64,000 nt of DNA from Magicicada septendecula (GCA_034769895.1 CM068367.1:314959986-315023985), one strand, 5' to 3'; positions 34,901 through 46,614 are shown, counted from the stretch's first letter. Numbers and translations: made by a program. The notes: generated by a model not told the origin, from the letters alone.

Positions 34901-37900
34901 AACGTTTTATGTTTTAACAAGGGTATTTTTTCTGTGACGAACGATAACTGCCGTAAATTCAAAGAGAATCAACTAATGTTTTGCATACAGCCCTGAATTG
35001 TAGAGTTCTCAAGACCTATTGTTATTGGTGAAGATCGGTTAATGGAATAGGGTAGTTTACCAGCAATGTTTTATGTTTTATCAAGGGTGTTTTCTATGGC
35101 AAACGATAACAGCCGCAAATTCAAACAGAATCAAATAATTTTCTGCATACTGCCCTGATTTGTAGAGTTCTCAAGACCTGTTGTTTTTGGTGAAGATCGG
35201 TTGAGGGGAAGGGGTAGTTTACCTGCAACATTTTTTATCAAGCGTATTTTCTATGGCAAAAGATAACTGCCGCAAATTCAAACAGAATCAAATAATTTTT
35301 TGCATACGTCAGTGAATTGTAGAGGACTCAAGGCCACTAGATTTTGGTGAAGATCGGTTAAGGGGAAGGGGTAGTTTACCTGCAACCTTTTACGTTTTAA
35401 CAAGAGTAAAGTACATGAAAATTCATTTAAACTTTTTCAAACAATGGTAATTGTTGAAAATAAAATAATTTTGTTGCCAGGCAATAAAATTATAATTTTT
35501 TCATTTTAATGTAAATTATGTATATACTAGAAAATATATCGTGCTTGGCAGGGAAGCATATTTCAGATTATAAATCTTAGAATATGGAAGTCATGTATAG
35601 TTCTCCATACCGATATTTTACTTCCATGTTCCTTAAGGAAATGGAAGTATGGTGATGGCAAAAAAAATCGTGTTCGAGATTATTGCAGAATATGATTGTA
35701 CTACACTTAAAACATGAAAAAAAGTCATTTTTCGAAAAGTGTCTTTGTGTGTGTGTGTCTGTCTGTAGATTTTTTTTCTATGGCAAACGATAACTGCCGC
35801 AAATTCAAACAGAATCAAATAATTTTTTGCATACCGCCCTGATTTGTAGAGTACTCACGATCTATTGTTTTTGGTGAAGATCGGTTGAGGGAAAGGGGTA
35901 GTTTACCTGCAACGGTTTTTTTTATCAAAGGAAAATTTTTTTGGCAAACGATAACAGCCGCAAATTCAAACAGAATCAAATAATGTTTCGTATACAGCCC
36001 TGAATTGTAGAGTTCTCAAGACGTATGGTTTTTGGTGAAGATCGGTTAAGGGAAAGGGGTAGTTTACCTGTAACGTTTTATGTTTTAACAAGGGTATTTC
36101 CTATGGCAAACGATAACAGCCGCAAATTCAAACAGAATCAAAAGATTATTTGTATACAGCCCTAGATTGTAGAGTTCTCAAGACCTATTGTTTTTGGTGA
36201 AGATCGGTTAAGGGAAAGGGGTAGTTTACCGGCAGCGTTTTTTTATCAAGGGTATTTTCTATGGCAAACGATAACAGCCGCAAATTCAAACAGAATCAAA
36301 AGATTATTTGTATACAGCCCTAGATTGTAGAGTTCTCAAGACCTATTGTTTTTGGCGAAGATCGGTTAAGGGAAAGGGGTAGTTTACCGGCAGCGTTTTT
36401 TTATCAAGGGTATTTTCTATGGCAAACGATAACAGCCGCAAATTCAAACAGAATCAAATAGTGTTTTGCATACAGCCCTGATTTGTAGAGTACTCAAGAC
36501 CTATTGTTTTTGGTGAAGATCGGTTAATGGGAAGGTGTAGTTTACCGGCAACGTTTTTTTATCAAGCGTATTTTCTATGACGAACGGTAACAGCCGCAAA
36601 TTCAAACAGAATCAAATAATTTTTTGCATACGTCCCTGAATTGTAGAGGTCTCAATGACTTTCGAGTTTGGTGAAGATCGGTTAAGGGGAAGGGGTAGTT
36701 TACCTGCAACCTTTTACGTTTTAACAAGAGTAAAGTACTTGAAAATTTATTTAAACTTTTTGAAACAATGGTAATTGTTAAAAATAAAATAATTTTGTTG
36801 CCAGGCAATAAAATTATAATTTTTTTATTTTAATGTAATATAATATTTTTCATTTAATACAGCAATAAAAAGGCAGGTAAGACACAGCCTGGCTGTTTGG
36901 CTGAAAATGATTTTAAATATAAATCTTAGAATATGGAAGTCATGTATGGTTCTCCATACCGATATTTACTTTTTCTATGGTAAACGATAACAGCCGCAAA
37001 TTCAAACAGAATCAAATGATGTTTTGCATACAGCCCTGTATTGTAGAGTTCTCAATACCTATTGGTGTTGGTGAAGATCGGTTAAGGGAAAGGGGTAGTT
37101 TACCTGCAACGTTTTATGTTTTAAAAGGGTATTTTCTATGGCAAACGATAAGGGCCGCAAATTCAAACAGAGTCAAATACGTTTTTGCATACCTCCGTGT
37201 TTTGATGAGTACTAAAGACCTATTGTTTTTGGTGAAGATAGGTTAAGGGAAAGGGTTAGATTACCAGCAACGTTTTATGTTTTAACAAGGGTATTTTTTC
37301 TGTGACGAACGATAACTGCCGTAAATTCAAAGAGAATCAACTAATGTTTTGCATACAGCCCAGAATTGTAGAGTTCTCAAGACCTATTGTTATTGGTGAA
37401 GATCGGTTAATGGAATAGGGTAGTTTACCAGCAATGTTTTATGTTTTATCAAGGGTGTTTTCTATGGCAAACGATAACAGCCGCAAATTCAAACAGAATC
37501 AAATAATTGTTTGCATACAAGCCTGAATTGTGGAGTACCCAAGACCTGTTGTTTGTGGTGAAGATCGGTTAAGGGAAAGGGGTAGTTTACCAGCAACGGT
37601 TTTTTTTTCAAGGGTAATTTTTTTCCGTAGTAAACGATAACAGCCGCAAATTCAAACAGAATCAAATGATGTTTTGCATACAGCTTTGTATTGTAGAGTT
37701 CTCAATACCTATTGGTGTTGGTGAAGATCGGTTAACGGAAAGGGGTAGTTTACCAGCAACATTTTATGTTTTAACAAGGGTTATTTTTTATATGACGAAC
37801 GATAACTGCCGTAAATTCAAACAGAATCAACTAGGTTTTTACATACCTTTTTGAACTAAAGAGAACTCAAGGTCTGTTGATTTTGTTGAAGATCGGTTAA

Positions 37901-38519
37901 GGGAAGGGGTAGTTTATCAGCAACGTTTTATGTTTTAAAAAGGGTAATTTTTTATGACGAACGATAACTGCCGAAAATTCAATGAGAATCAAATAATTTT
38001 TTGCACTCTTTCCTGAGTTGCAGAGAGCTCAAGGTCTATTGATTTTGGTGAAGATCAGTTAAGGGAAAGGGGTAGTTTACCTGCAACATTTTATGTTGTA
38101 ACAAGAGAAATGTTTCCATGACGAACGATAACTGCCGCACATTCAAACGGAATCAAATATGTTTTTGCATGCTTCCCTGAGTTGTAGAGGACGGAAGGTC
38201 TGTTGATTTTGGAGAAGTTCGGTTAAGAGAAAGGGTAGTTTACCTGAAACATTTTATGATTTAACAAGAGTAAAGTACTTAATTTTTATAAATAAAGTAT
38301 CCTGATAAGAAGCTCATAGTAATCCACTGTAGAAACTTAGATGAAATATCTATAAATGAAGAGGTTATGTGAACGGGGTGGGGGTAACTTTCTATTATTA
38401 AAAATTATAGTTGAAGGTGGAGGGCAGATTTTTTATATGTGTACAACGTTATCGGCAACAAAGAAGTATTTTTTGTTAAAATTGCTTCCCGGGCTCTGTA
38501 GCCTTAGTTCAATGTTTTC

Positions 38520-38595
38520 TGCAAAACCAGACTTTTTGGCAGTGCCATCGACTGCCATCATCGGTGAAAATCGAGTGCGAAAACGTGAGGTGGTA
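38520..38595 (-). ncRNA. Degenerate hammerhead-like motif (minus-strand leader)
   Basis: Minus-strand CCGATGA core, stem II GGCAGT/ACTGCC retained, but the following GAAA is changed to AAAA (ACTTTTTGGCAGT on the plus strand). Core and catalytic A-tract both altered, so probably inactive. Confidence 0.45.
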
Positions 38596-41500
38596 TACGT
38601 TAGTGACCACAGTACTGTGGTTAATGCTGAAGCAATAAGTAGAAAGACGTAGTTTCTATGGAAATATTTCATTTCGAATGTGATTTTAAATATAAATCTT
38701 AGAACATGGAAGTCATGTATGGATCTCCATACCGATATTTTACTTCCATGTTCCTTAAGGAAATGGAAGTATGGTGATGGCAAAAAAAATCGTGTTCGAG
38801 ATTATTGCAGAATATGATTGTACTACACTTAAAACATGAAAAAAAGTCATTTTTCGAAAAGTGTCTGTGTGTGTGTTTGTGTGTCTGTGTGTCTATCTGT
38901 AGATTTTTTTTTCTATGGCAAACGATAACAGCCGCAAATTCGAACAGAATCAAATAATTTTTTGCATACAGACGTGATTTATAGAGTACTCGCGACCTAT
39001 TGCTTTTGGTGAAGATTGGTTGAGGGAAAGGGGTAGTTTACCTGCAACGGTTTTTTTTATCAAGGGTAATTTTGTTTGTTTGGCAAACGATAACAGCCGC
39101 AAATTCAAACAGAATCAAACAATGTTTCGCATACAGCCCTGGATTGTAGAGTTCTCACGATCTGTTGATTTTGGTAAAGATCGGATAAGGGAAAGGGGTA
39201 GTTTACCTGCAACGTTTTATGTTTTAACAAGGGTATTTTATATGGCAAACGATAGCAGCCGCAAATTCAAACACAAGCAAATTATTATTTGCATACAGCC
39301 CTAAATTGTTGAGTTCTCAAGACTTATTGATTTTGGTGAAGACCGGATAAGGGAAAGGGGTAGTTTACCTGCTACGTTTTATGTTTTAAATGGGTATTTC
39401 CTATGGCAAACGATAAGAGTCGAAAATTCAAACAGAATCAAATGATTATTTGCATACTACCCTGAATTGTGGAGTTCTCAAGACCTATTGATTTTGGTGA
39501 AGATCGGTTAAGGGAAAGGGGTAGTTTACCAGAAACGTTTTATGTTTTAACAAGGGTATTTTCTATGGCAAACGATAACAGCCGGAAATTCAAACAGAAT
39601 CAACTACTCTTTTGCATACAGACCTGAATTGTAGAGTTCTTAAGATCTATTGATTTTGGTGAAGATCGGTTAAGGGAAAGGGGTAGTTTACCTGCTACGT
39701 TTTATGTTTTAAAAGGGTATTACTTCCATATTCCTTAAGGAATGGAAGTATGGTGATGGCAAAAAAAATCGTGTTCGAGATTATTGCAGATTCTGATTGT
39801 ACTACACTCAAAACATGAAAAAAAGTCGTTTTCCGAAAAGTGTCTGTGTGTGTGTCTGTGTGTCTGTCTGTGTGTAAATTTTTTTTCTATGGCAAACGAT
39901 AACTGCCGCAAATTCAAACAGAATCAAATAATTTTTTGCATACAGCCCTGATTTGTAGAGTACTCACGACCTATTGTTTTTGGTGAAGATCGGTTGAGAG
40001 AAAGGGGTAGTTTACCTACAACGTTTTATGTTTTAACAAGGGTATTTCCTATGGCAAACGATAACAGCCGCAAATTCAAACAGAATCAAAAGATTATTTG
40101 CATACAGCCCTAAATTGTAGAGTTCTCAAGACCTATTGTTTTTGGTGAAGATCGGTTAAGGGAAAGGGGTAGTTTACCTACAACGTTTTTTTAACAAGGG
40201 TATTTTCTATGGCAAACGATAACAGCCGCAAATTCAAATAGAATCAAATAATTTTTTGCACACAGCCCTGATTTGTGGAGTACTCAAGACCTATTGTTTT
40301 TGGTGAAGATCGGTTTAGGGGAAGGGGTAGTTTACCTGCAACATTTTTTATCAAGCGTATTTTCTATGGCAAAGCATAACTGCCGCAAATTCAAACAGAA
40401 TCAAATAATTTTTTGCATACGTCAGTGAATTGTAGAGGACTCAAGGCCTTTAGATTTTGGTGAAGATCGGTTAAGGGGAAGGGGTAGTTTACCTGCAACC
40501 TTTTACGTTTTAACAAGAGTAAAGTACTTGAAAATTCATTTAAACTTTTTCAAACAATGGTAATTGTTGAAAATAAAATAATTTTGTTGCCAGGCAATAA
40601 AATATAATTTTTTCATTTTAATGTAAATCATGTATAAGAGAAAATATATCGCGCTTGGCAGGCAATATTAAGATTTAAATATAAATCTTAGAAAATGGAA
40701 GTCATGTATGGTTCTCCATACCGATATTTTCTATAGTAAACGATAACACCCGCAAATTCCAACAGAATCAAATGATGTTTTGCATACAGACCTGTATTGT
40801 AGAGTTCTCAATACCTATTGGTGTTGGTGAAGATCGGTTAACGGAAAGGGGTAGTTTACCAGCAACATTTTATGTTTTAACCAGGATAATTTTTTATATG
40901 ACGAACGATAACTGCCGTAAATTCAAACAGAATCAACTAGGTTTTTGCATACCTTTTTGAACTAAAGAGAACTCAAGGTCTGTTGATTTTGTTGAAGGTC
41001 GGTTAAGGGAAGGGGTAGTTTATCAGCAACGTTTTATGTTTTAAAAAGGGTAATTTTTTTTATGACGAACGATAACTGCCGAAAATTCAATGAGAATCAA
41101 ATAATTTTTTGCACTCTTTCCTGAGTTGCAGAGAGCTCAAGGTCTATTGATTTTGGTGAAGATCGGTTAAGGGAAAGGGGTAGTTTACCTGCTATATTTT
41201 ATGTTGTAACAAGAGAAATGTTTCCATGACGAACGATAACTGCCGCACATTCAAACAGAATCAAATATTTTTTGCATGCTTCCCTGAATTGTAGAGGACG
41301 GAAGGTCTATTGATTTTGGAGAAGATCGGTTAAGAGAAAGGGGTAGTTTACCTGAAACATTTTATGATTTAACAAGAGTAAAGTACTTAATTTTTATAAA
41401 TAAAGTATCCTGATAAGAAGCTCATAGTAATCCACTGTAGAAACGTAGATGAAATATCTATAAATGAAGAGGTTAGGTGAACGGGGTGGGGGTAATTTTC

Positions 41501-41629
41501 TATTATTAAAAATTATAGTTGAAGGTGGAGGGGAGAATTTTTTATATGTGTACTACGTTATCGGCAACAAAGAAGTAGTTTTTTGTTAAAATTGCTTCCC
41601 GGGCTCTTTAGCCGTAGTCCAATGTTTTC

Positions 41630-41700
41630 TACAAAACCAGACTTTTCGGCAGTGCCATCGACTGCCATCATCGGTGAAAATCGAGTGCGAAAACGTGAGG
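41630..41700 (-). ncRNA. Degenerate hammerhead-like motif (minus-strand leader)
   Basis: Core CCGATGA, perfect stem II and GAAAAGTCTGG, the same state as the copy at 5545. The leader has lost the ACCACAGTACTGTGGT palindrome by a short deletion at about 41711. Confidence 0.45.
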
Positions 41701-41825
41701 TGGTATACGTTTGCTGAAGCAATAAGTAGAAAGACGTAGTTTCTATGGAAATATTTCATTTCAAATATGATTTTAAATATAAATCTTAGAACATGGAAGT
41801 CATGTATGGTTCTCCATACCGATAT

Positions 41826-43565
41826 TTTTCATGTTTTGAGTGTAGTACAATCAGAATCTGCAATTATCTCGAACACGATTTTTTTTGCCATCACCATACT
41901 TCCATTTCCTTAAGGGACACGGAAGTAATTACCCTTGATAAAAAAACGTTGCTGGTAAACTACCCCTTCCCCTTAACCGATCTTCACCAAAATCTATAGG
42001 TCTTGAGAATTCTGCAAATCAGAACTACATGCAAAACATTATTTGATTCTGTTTGAATTTGCGACTCTTAACGTTTGCCATAAAAAATACCCTTTTAAAA
42101 CATAAAACGTTGCAGGTAAAGTACCCCTTTCCCTTAACCGATCTTCATCTAAAACAATAGGACTTGAGTACTCTACAGATCAGGGCTGTATGCAAAACGT
42201 TATTTGATTCTGTTTGAATTTGCGGCTCTTATCGTTTGCCATAGAATATACCCTTTTAAAACATAAAACGTAGCCGGTAAACTACCCCTTTCCCTTAACC
42301 GATCTTCACCTAAAACAATAGGTCTTGAGTACTCTACAGATCAGGGTTGTATGCAAAAGAGTAGTTGATTCTGTTTGAATTTGCGGCTGTTATCGTTTGC
42401 CATAGAAAACAATTACCCTTGATTTAAAAAAAAACCGTTGCAGGTAAACTACCCCTTTCCCTCAACCGATCTTCACCAAAAACAACAGATCGTGAGTACT
42501 CTACAAATCAGGGCTGTATGCAAAAAATGATTTGATTCAGTTTGAATTTGCGGATGTTATCGTTTGCCACAGAAAACAAATCTACAGACACACAGATAGA
42601 CACACAGACACTTTTCGAAAAATGACTTTTTTTCATGTTTTGAGTGTAGTACAATCAGAATCTGCAATAATCTCGAACTCGATTTTTTTTGTCATCACCA
42701 TACTTCCATTTCCTTAAGGAACAATGGAAGAAATTACCCTTGATAAAAAAACGTTGCTGGTAAACAACCCCTTCCCCTAAACCGATCTTCACCAAAACCA
42801 CTAGGTCTTGAGAACTCTGTAATTCAGGGTTGTATGCAAAAGAGTTGTTGATTTTGTTTGAATTTGCGGCTGTTATCGTTTGCCATAGAAAAAAATTACA
42901 CTTGATTAAAAAAAAAACGATGCTGGTAAACTACCCCTTTCCCTTAACCGATCTTCACCAAAATCAATAGATCTTGAGTACTCTACACATGAGGACTGTA
43001 TGCAAACAATTATTTCATTTTGTTTGAATTTGCGACTCTTATCGTTTGCCATAGAAAATGCCCTTTTAAAACATAAAACGTTGCTGGTAAACTACCCCTT
43101 TCCCTTAACCGATCTTTACCAAAATCAACAGATCTTGACAACTCTACAATTCAGGGCTGTATGCGAAACATTATTTGATTCTGTTTGAATTTGCGGCTGT
43201 TATCGTTTGCCAAACAAACAAAATTACCCTTGATAAAAAAAAAAAACTGTTGCAGGTAAACTACTCCTTTACCTCAACCGATCTTCACCAAAAACAATAG
43301 GTCTTGAGAACTCTACAATTCAGGGCAGTATGCAAAACATTATTTGATTCTGTTTGAATTTGCGGCTGTTATCGTTTGCCATAGAAAACAATCTACAGAC
43401 AGACAGACACACAGATAGACAGACAGACACACACACACACAGACACTTTTCGAAAAACGTCTTTTTTTCATGTTTTGAGTGTAGTACAATCAGAATCTGC
43501 AATAATCTCGAACACGATTTTTTTTGCCATCACCATACTTCCACTTCCTTAAGGAACATGGAAGT
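41826..43565 (+). repeat. Plus-strand satellite modules closing the block
   Basis: A leader-less tail palindrome at about 41897, then four monomers, a CAGA/CACA tract and tail (42580-42731), four more monomers, a longer CAGA/CACA tract (43395-43446) and a final tail palindrome ending GGAAGT at 43565. Unique sequence follows at once. Confidence 0.8.
43395..43446. repeat. (CAGA/CA)n microsatellite of the last module tail
   Basis: Mixed CAGA and CA units in the fixed tail position. Confidence 0.9.
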
Positions 43566-44390
43566 AAAAGTTGTACAGAATTGAATTTTGCTTCACTAAT
43601 TATTATGTATTAACTTCAGTGTTTTTTTTAAGATGTTGCTACCATAAATTCTTAAAAGTGACTTTGATATTTTTTGAACAAAAAATTTAATACTACGTTT
43701 GATTTTTAAAGGTATTTTGTTGATGTACAAAAATATCAATCAACATTTTGTTTCCATTGAAAGCTAATGTTCTATTTTTCCTTTATTTTTATTTGTAGTA
43801 CACATATTTGTAACATTAAAAAAGGTTTAATTTCAAATTGTAAATTATTTCAAATACCGTACTTTATCTCTTCTTTTTAGATATGCAACTCTTGTGTGTC
43901 TGTTCTTTATTATTTTGTTCTCAGCTTTATAGGAGCTGCCTCAGGAGCTGGTATTTATTGCTAGTAAATATTAACCCTCATTTGCAATAGTAAAACGTTA
44001 ACGGCAATCAATAGTGAACAATACAATATCAACAAAATGTTATTCTTGGCAAAACGGTGTTGTATGGCGAGTTTCCAGGTCGGGATTACATTAAACTCCA
44101 CTTGAGGGGTGCGCCCTCAAAAACCTAAGGTCTGCGCCTTTTCCTGAGGGCCAGTCCGGCCCTGCAGATGATTCCTATTTTAATTTTTTGTCACCTTCTT
44201 AAGTAAACTGTATGAAAATAATTACACATTTATCAACTAAATAGCAACATGTATTTATTTTTAATCTGAAATAGACCAGTCAGGTTAGGTAAGATAACAT
44301 CTTGCTCATTATCAAATAAACCATTTGTGGTGTACTAACACAGAGCTGCTCGTATAACCATTTGGTTTTTTAATATGAATTATTCGGTTT
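43566..44390. other. AT-rich flank with partner of the left-flank repeat and a hAT-like end
   Basis: 43566-43860 is a diverged direct copy of about 5089-5370. Near 44100-44164 the sequence ends GGCCAGTCCGGCCCTG, which on the minus strand is CAGGGCCGGACTGGCC, typical of a hAT-type terminus; the matching end was not found. No gene seen. Confidence 0.55.
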
Positions 44391-44394
44391 TCAG

Positions 44395-44760
44395 ATTAAA
44401 TGTGATCTTTCTAATGTTGATTTTAAGTCTTGGAGGTTAGACTCAATCTGAAACCTGTCACCATCCATATCAATGTGCACGTCTTCACCATACATGCCAT
44501 CTTCCAAGATGTCTTTGTCTGGCTGTTTGTCAATAATGTCACACTCCAGTACTTGTTTCGTTGATTTTTGTCTTTGAAGCTAAACTCAATCTGAAACCTG
44601 TCACTGCCCATATCAACGTGCACGTCTTCACCATATATGCCATCTTTCGAGTCTTGTCTGCCTCTACATCAATAATGTCACACTCCGTTACTTGTTAGTT
44701 GATTTTAAATCTTTGAGGTCAGACTCAATCTGAAACCAAATAATTCAAATTAAAAACAAA
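44395..44760 (-). pseudogene. Inverted, degenerate exon units of the repeat-protein family
   Basis: On the minus strand two units of about 180 bp resemble the plus-strand exon units at 45607-46334: an acceptor TTATTTGGTTTCAG at about 44737, then ATTGAGTCTGACCTC, then TGTGACATTATTGATGTAGA, then a segment whose translation includes MYGEDVHVDMG-like sequence, comparable to MYGEDMHVDT on the plus strand. The frames are broken by shifts and stops. Probably decayed duplicates in inverted orientation. Confidence 0.5.
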
Positions 44761-45008
44761 ACAGCTATGTAAATAAGACTGTGTTTTCACACTATAAATG
44801 ATTTAAATGTTAATTATTATCATCTTATCTTTCCTTTGTTTCTGGTACTGGTTCGTTTGAATCTATTTCAATTCCAGTGTCCACCTCTGGCACATTGTCA
44901 CCAAAATCTATTTCTGTTTCCAGTGTCCGCCTCGCCATCAATAATTTCACATTTGAATTCCAGTACTTGTTGTTTGACATAATTTAGAGATAGTTATAAT
45001 AATTACAG

Positions 45009-45265
45009 TCTCAGAAACTTAACCAGCAACCAGAAACACAGCCCAACACTACAGCCAAACGCTACACTACAAGTACCAGAAAACCGACTCAAAACTATTA
45101 ATATTAAGGAAACCACTGGTAAAAAATTAATCTTTGGTGACATGCTGCATTACCGTTATTTAGACCCCCTATTATCCTAGTATTACCATCAAATGTGAAA
45201 TTATTGACGTAGAGGTGGACACTGGAACTAAAATAGACTCAAATGAACCAGTATCGTAAGCAAAG
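45009..45265 (+). pseudogene. Candidate exon of the repeat-protein family (terminal-type)
   Basis: Acceptor-like TAATTACAG ends at 45008 and a donor AAAG/GTAAGATAAC follows 45265. One frame is open to 45178 and contains INIKETTGKKLIFGD, nearly the same peptide as the last exon at 46818 (INIKETTGTKIIFGD). The donor sequence GTAAGATAACAT is shared by all exon units in this cluster. After the stop the exon is non-coding. Function unknown. Confidence 0.5.
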
Positions 45266-45365
45266 GTAAGATAACATGATAATAATTAACATACAAACCA
45301 TCTGTAGTGTAAAAACAGTTAGTGATATAGCTGTTTTCTTTTTAATTTGAATTATTTCGTTTCAG

Positions 45366-45606
45366 ACTGAATCTAACATTGTAGGACCAGAGGCCTTCTT
45401 AAACAAAATACATGGTATCTACCTCATCACGAGAGTGAATTGGGAGACACTGTGCTAATTGTGCACTACTCGTTATCTACACTGACGATGGCCTCTGATG
45501 GTGAGGCCGAAACATCTGTCAGCATAAACACCAGACCAGGGCCTAACAGCCCGGCTACTAATGTTTCCAACTATTTGGTTTTTAATTTTAATTATTTGCT
45601 TTTCAG
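45366..45606 (+). mobile_element. Hammerhead-bearing fragment inserted in an exon unit
   Basis: An acceptor (TTTCGTTTCAG, to 45365) is followed by about 20 bases of exon-like sequence and then unrelated DNA with a hammerhead (45475-45530) and GGGCCTAACAGCCCGGCTACT. The last part resembles the satellite leader after its hammerhead (GGCTAAACAGCCCGGGAAGC near 7222), suggesting a common origin for both ribozyme-bearing ends. Sequence typical of the exon units resumes by about 45575 (TTGGTTTTTAATTTTAATTA). Confidence 0.6.
45475..45530 (+). ncRNA. Type I hammerhead ribozyme motif
   Basis: Core CTGACGA (45482-45488), perfect six-pair stem II GGCCTC/GAGGCC (45490-45495 with 45503-45508), GAAA (45509-45512), then CATC with C at the cleavage position (45516). 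Stem I starts ACA/TGT. The one departure from the CGTC form is C-A in the two-pair stem III, which may weaken it. All invariant core positions (CUGANGA, GAAA, UH) are kept. Confidence 0.65.
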
Positions 45607-46334
45607 ATTGAACGTGACCTTAGTGACTCAGGCACTGCCAAACCATCAACACCTGAATTCCAATCCAAAATTAACCTCAAAGACTTAACATCAAGTACAA
45701 AAGTACCAGAGTATGACATTATTGATGTTGAGGCAGAGAAAGACAATTAGGACGATGCCTGTATGGCAAACCATCAATACTTGAATTGCAATGCAAAATG
45801 AACCTCGAAGACTTACCATCAAGTACACAAGTACCAGAGTATGACATTATTGAGGTTGAGGCAGAGAAAGACAATTTGGATGATGCCATGTATGGCAAAC
45901 CATCAATACATGAATTGCAATGCGAAATGAACCTCGAAGACTTAATATCAAGTACACAAGTACCAGAGTATGACATTATTGAGGTTGAGGCAGAGAAAGA
46001 CAATTTGGACGATGCCATGTGTGGCAAACCATCAATACCTGAATTGCAATGCGAAATGAACCTTGAAGACTTAACATCAAGTACACAAGTACCAGAGTAT
46101 GACATTATTGAGGTTGAGGCAGAGAAAGACAATTTGGACGATGCCATGTATGGTGAAGACATGCACGTTGATACAGACAGTGTCTGTGACCTGTATTACA
46201 AGTACCATCATCAGAAATTAGTAACTCGGAAACCAAAAGGAATATTCACTCGTTTGTGCAAATGTCTTCCCCATCCTTTCCAAAAATTAATAAACAAATT
46301 CACAGAAGCAAGAAGAAATAGACAGTTCACATAG
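45607..46334 (+). pseudogene. Exon with 42-residue acidic tandem repeats, family unknown
   Basis: Acceptor TTGCTTTTCAG ends at 45606; donor GTAAGATAAC begins at 46335. The exon holds four 126-bp repeats encoding units such as KPSIPELQCEMNLEDL, then TSSTQVPEYDIIEVEAEKDN, then LDDAMYG. The first unit has a TAG stop and a one-base deletion; the next three are open from 45786. After the last unit comes EDMHVDTDSVCDLYYKYHHQ and a basic tail RKPKGIFTRLCKCLPHPF, ending in a TAG directly at the splice donor. No signal peptide or domain I know. Strong unit-to-unit similarity suggests recent expansion. It could be an active gene with a poor first unit, but the defects favour decay. Confidence 0.55.
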
Positions 46335-46432
46335 GTAAGATAACATAATAATAATAAGCAAATAAATCATTTAAAGTGTACACATATTTTTGTAAGCCCA
46401 TTTGGTTTTTAATTTCAATTATTTGGTTTCAG

Positions 46433-46506
46433 ATCAAACGCCACCTCAATGGACTCACACACTACAACACCACAAAAATTCAATCAGAAACAGATGATTC
46501 ACATTG
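46433..46506 (+). pseudogene. Duplicated short exon unit A (74 nt)
   Basis: Preceded by ATTTGGTTTCAG and followed by GTAAGATAACATAATAATAA. Reads IKRHLNGLTHYNTTKIQ in one frame. The following intron is about 108 bp with an (AAT)n tract. The same exon-intron unit recurs at 46615. Confidence 0.5.
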
Positions 46507-46614
46507 GTAAGATAACATAATAATAATAATAATAATAAAACAAATAAATCATTTAAAGATTACATATATTTTTGTAAGACTATTTGGTTTTTAATTTCAA
46601 TTATTTGGTTTCAG

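Larger units (their letters stand above)
31986..41825 (-). repeat. Minus-strand satellite modules downstream of the gypsy element
   Basis: About 45 monomers in minus orientation with tails at about 32388, 33388, 35618, 38740 and 39721 and leaders ending near 33382, 34598, 35615, 36965, 38735, 40728 and 41825. A segment of about 2.2-2.4 kb is tandemly duplicated (about 32.9-35.1 and 35.1-37.4 kb). The stretch 36.1-39.2 kb copies 19.5-22.6 kb. Leaders near 33200 and 35440 are a third variant carrying ATCGTGCTTGGCAGGGAAGC. Confidence 0.8.
5378..43565. repeat. Composite satellite block of ~150-165 bp monomers in hairpin-ended modules
   Basis: Nearly the whole 38 kb is built from one monomer with the words GGTAAACTACCCC, TTAACCGATCTTCACC, GGGCTGTATGCAAA, TTGATTCTGTTTGAATTTGC and TTATCGTTTGCCATAG. 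I estimate by eye about 100-125 copies. Each module has a leader end (ATATCGGTATGGAGAACCATAC, a hairpin with loop AGAA, then ATGACTTCCAT) and a tail end (TCTG/TG microsatellite, then TTTTGAGTGTAGTA, then the palindrome ATTCCTTAAGGAAT flanked by ACTTCC/GGAAGT). Modules are mainly plus to 15.6 kb (minus 9.6-10.7), minus from 17.8 to 41.8, then plus again. Central tandem repeats, a microsatellite and a terminal palindrome together are the architecture known for non-autonomous Helentron/pearl/DINE-type elements; that assignment is inference. Confidence 0.85.

Noticed and set aside
5791-43188. Many open frames of 60-110 codons within the satellite arrays on both strands
   Set aside because: They come from the monomer length being near a multiple of three with few stops in some frames. 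They translate the same monomer words (SRKFKQNQ, VNYPFPLTDLHQ) with no sign of selection for protein.
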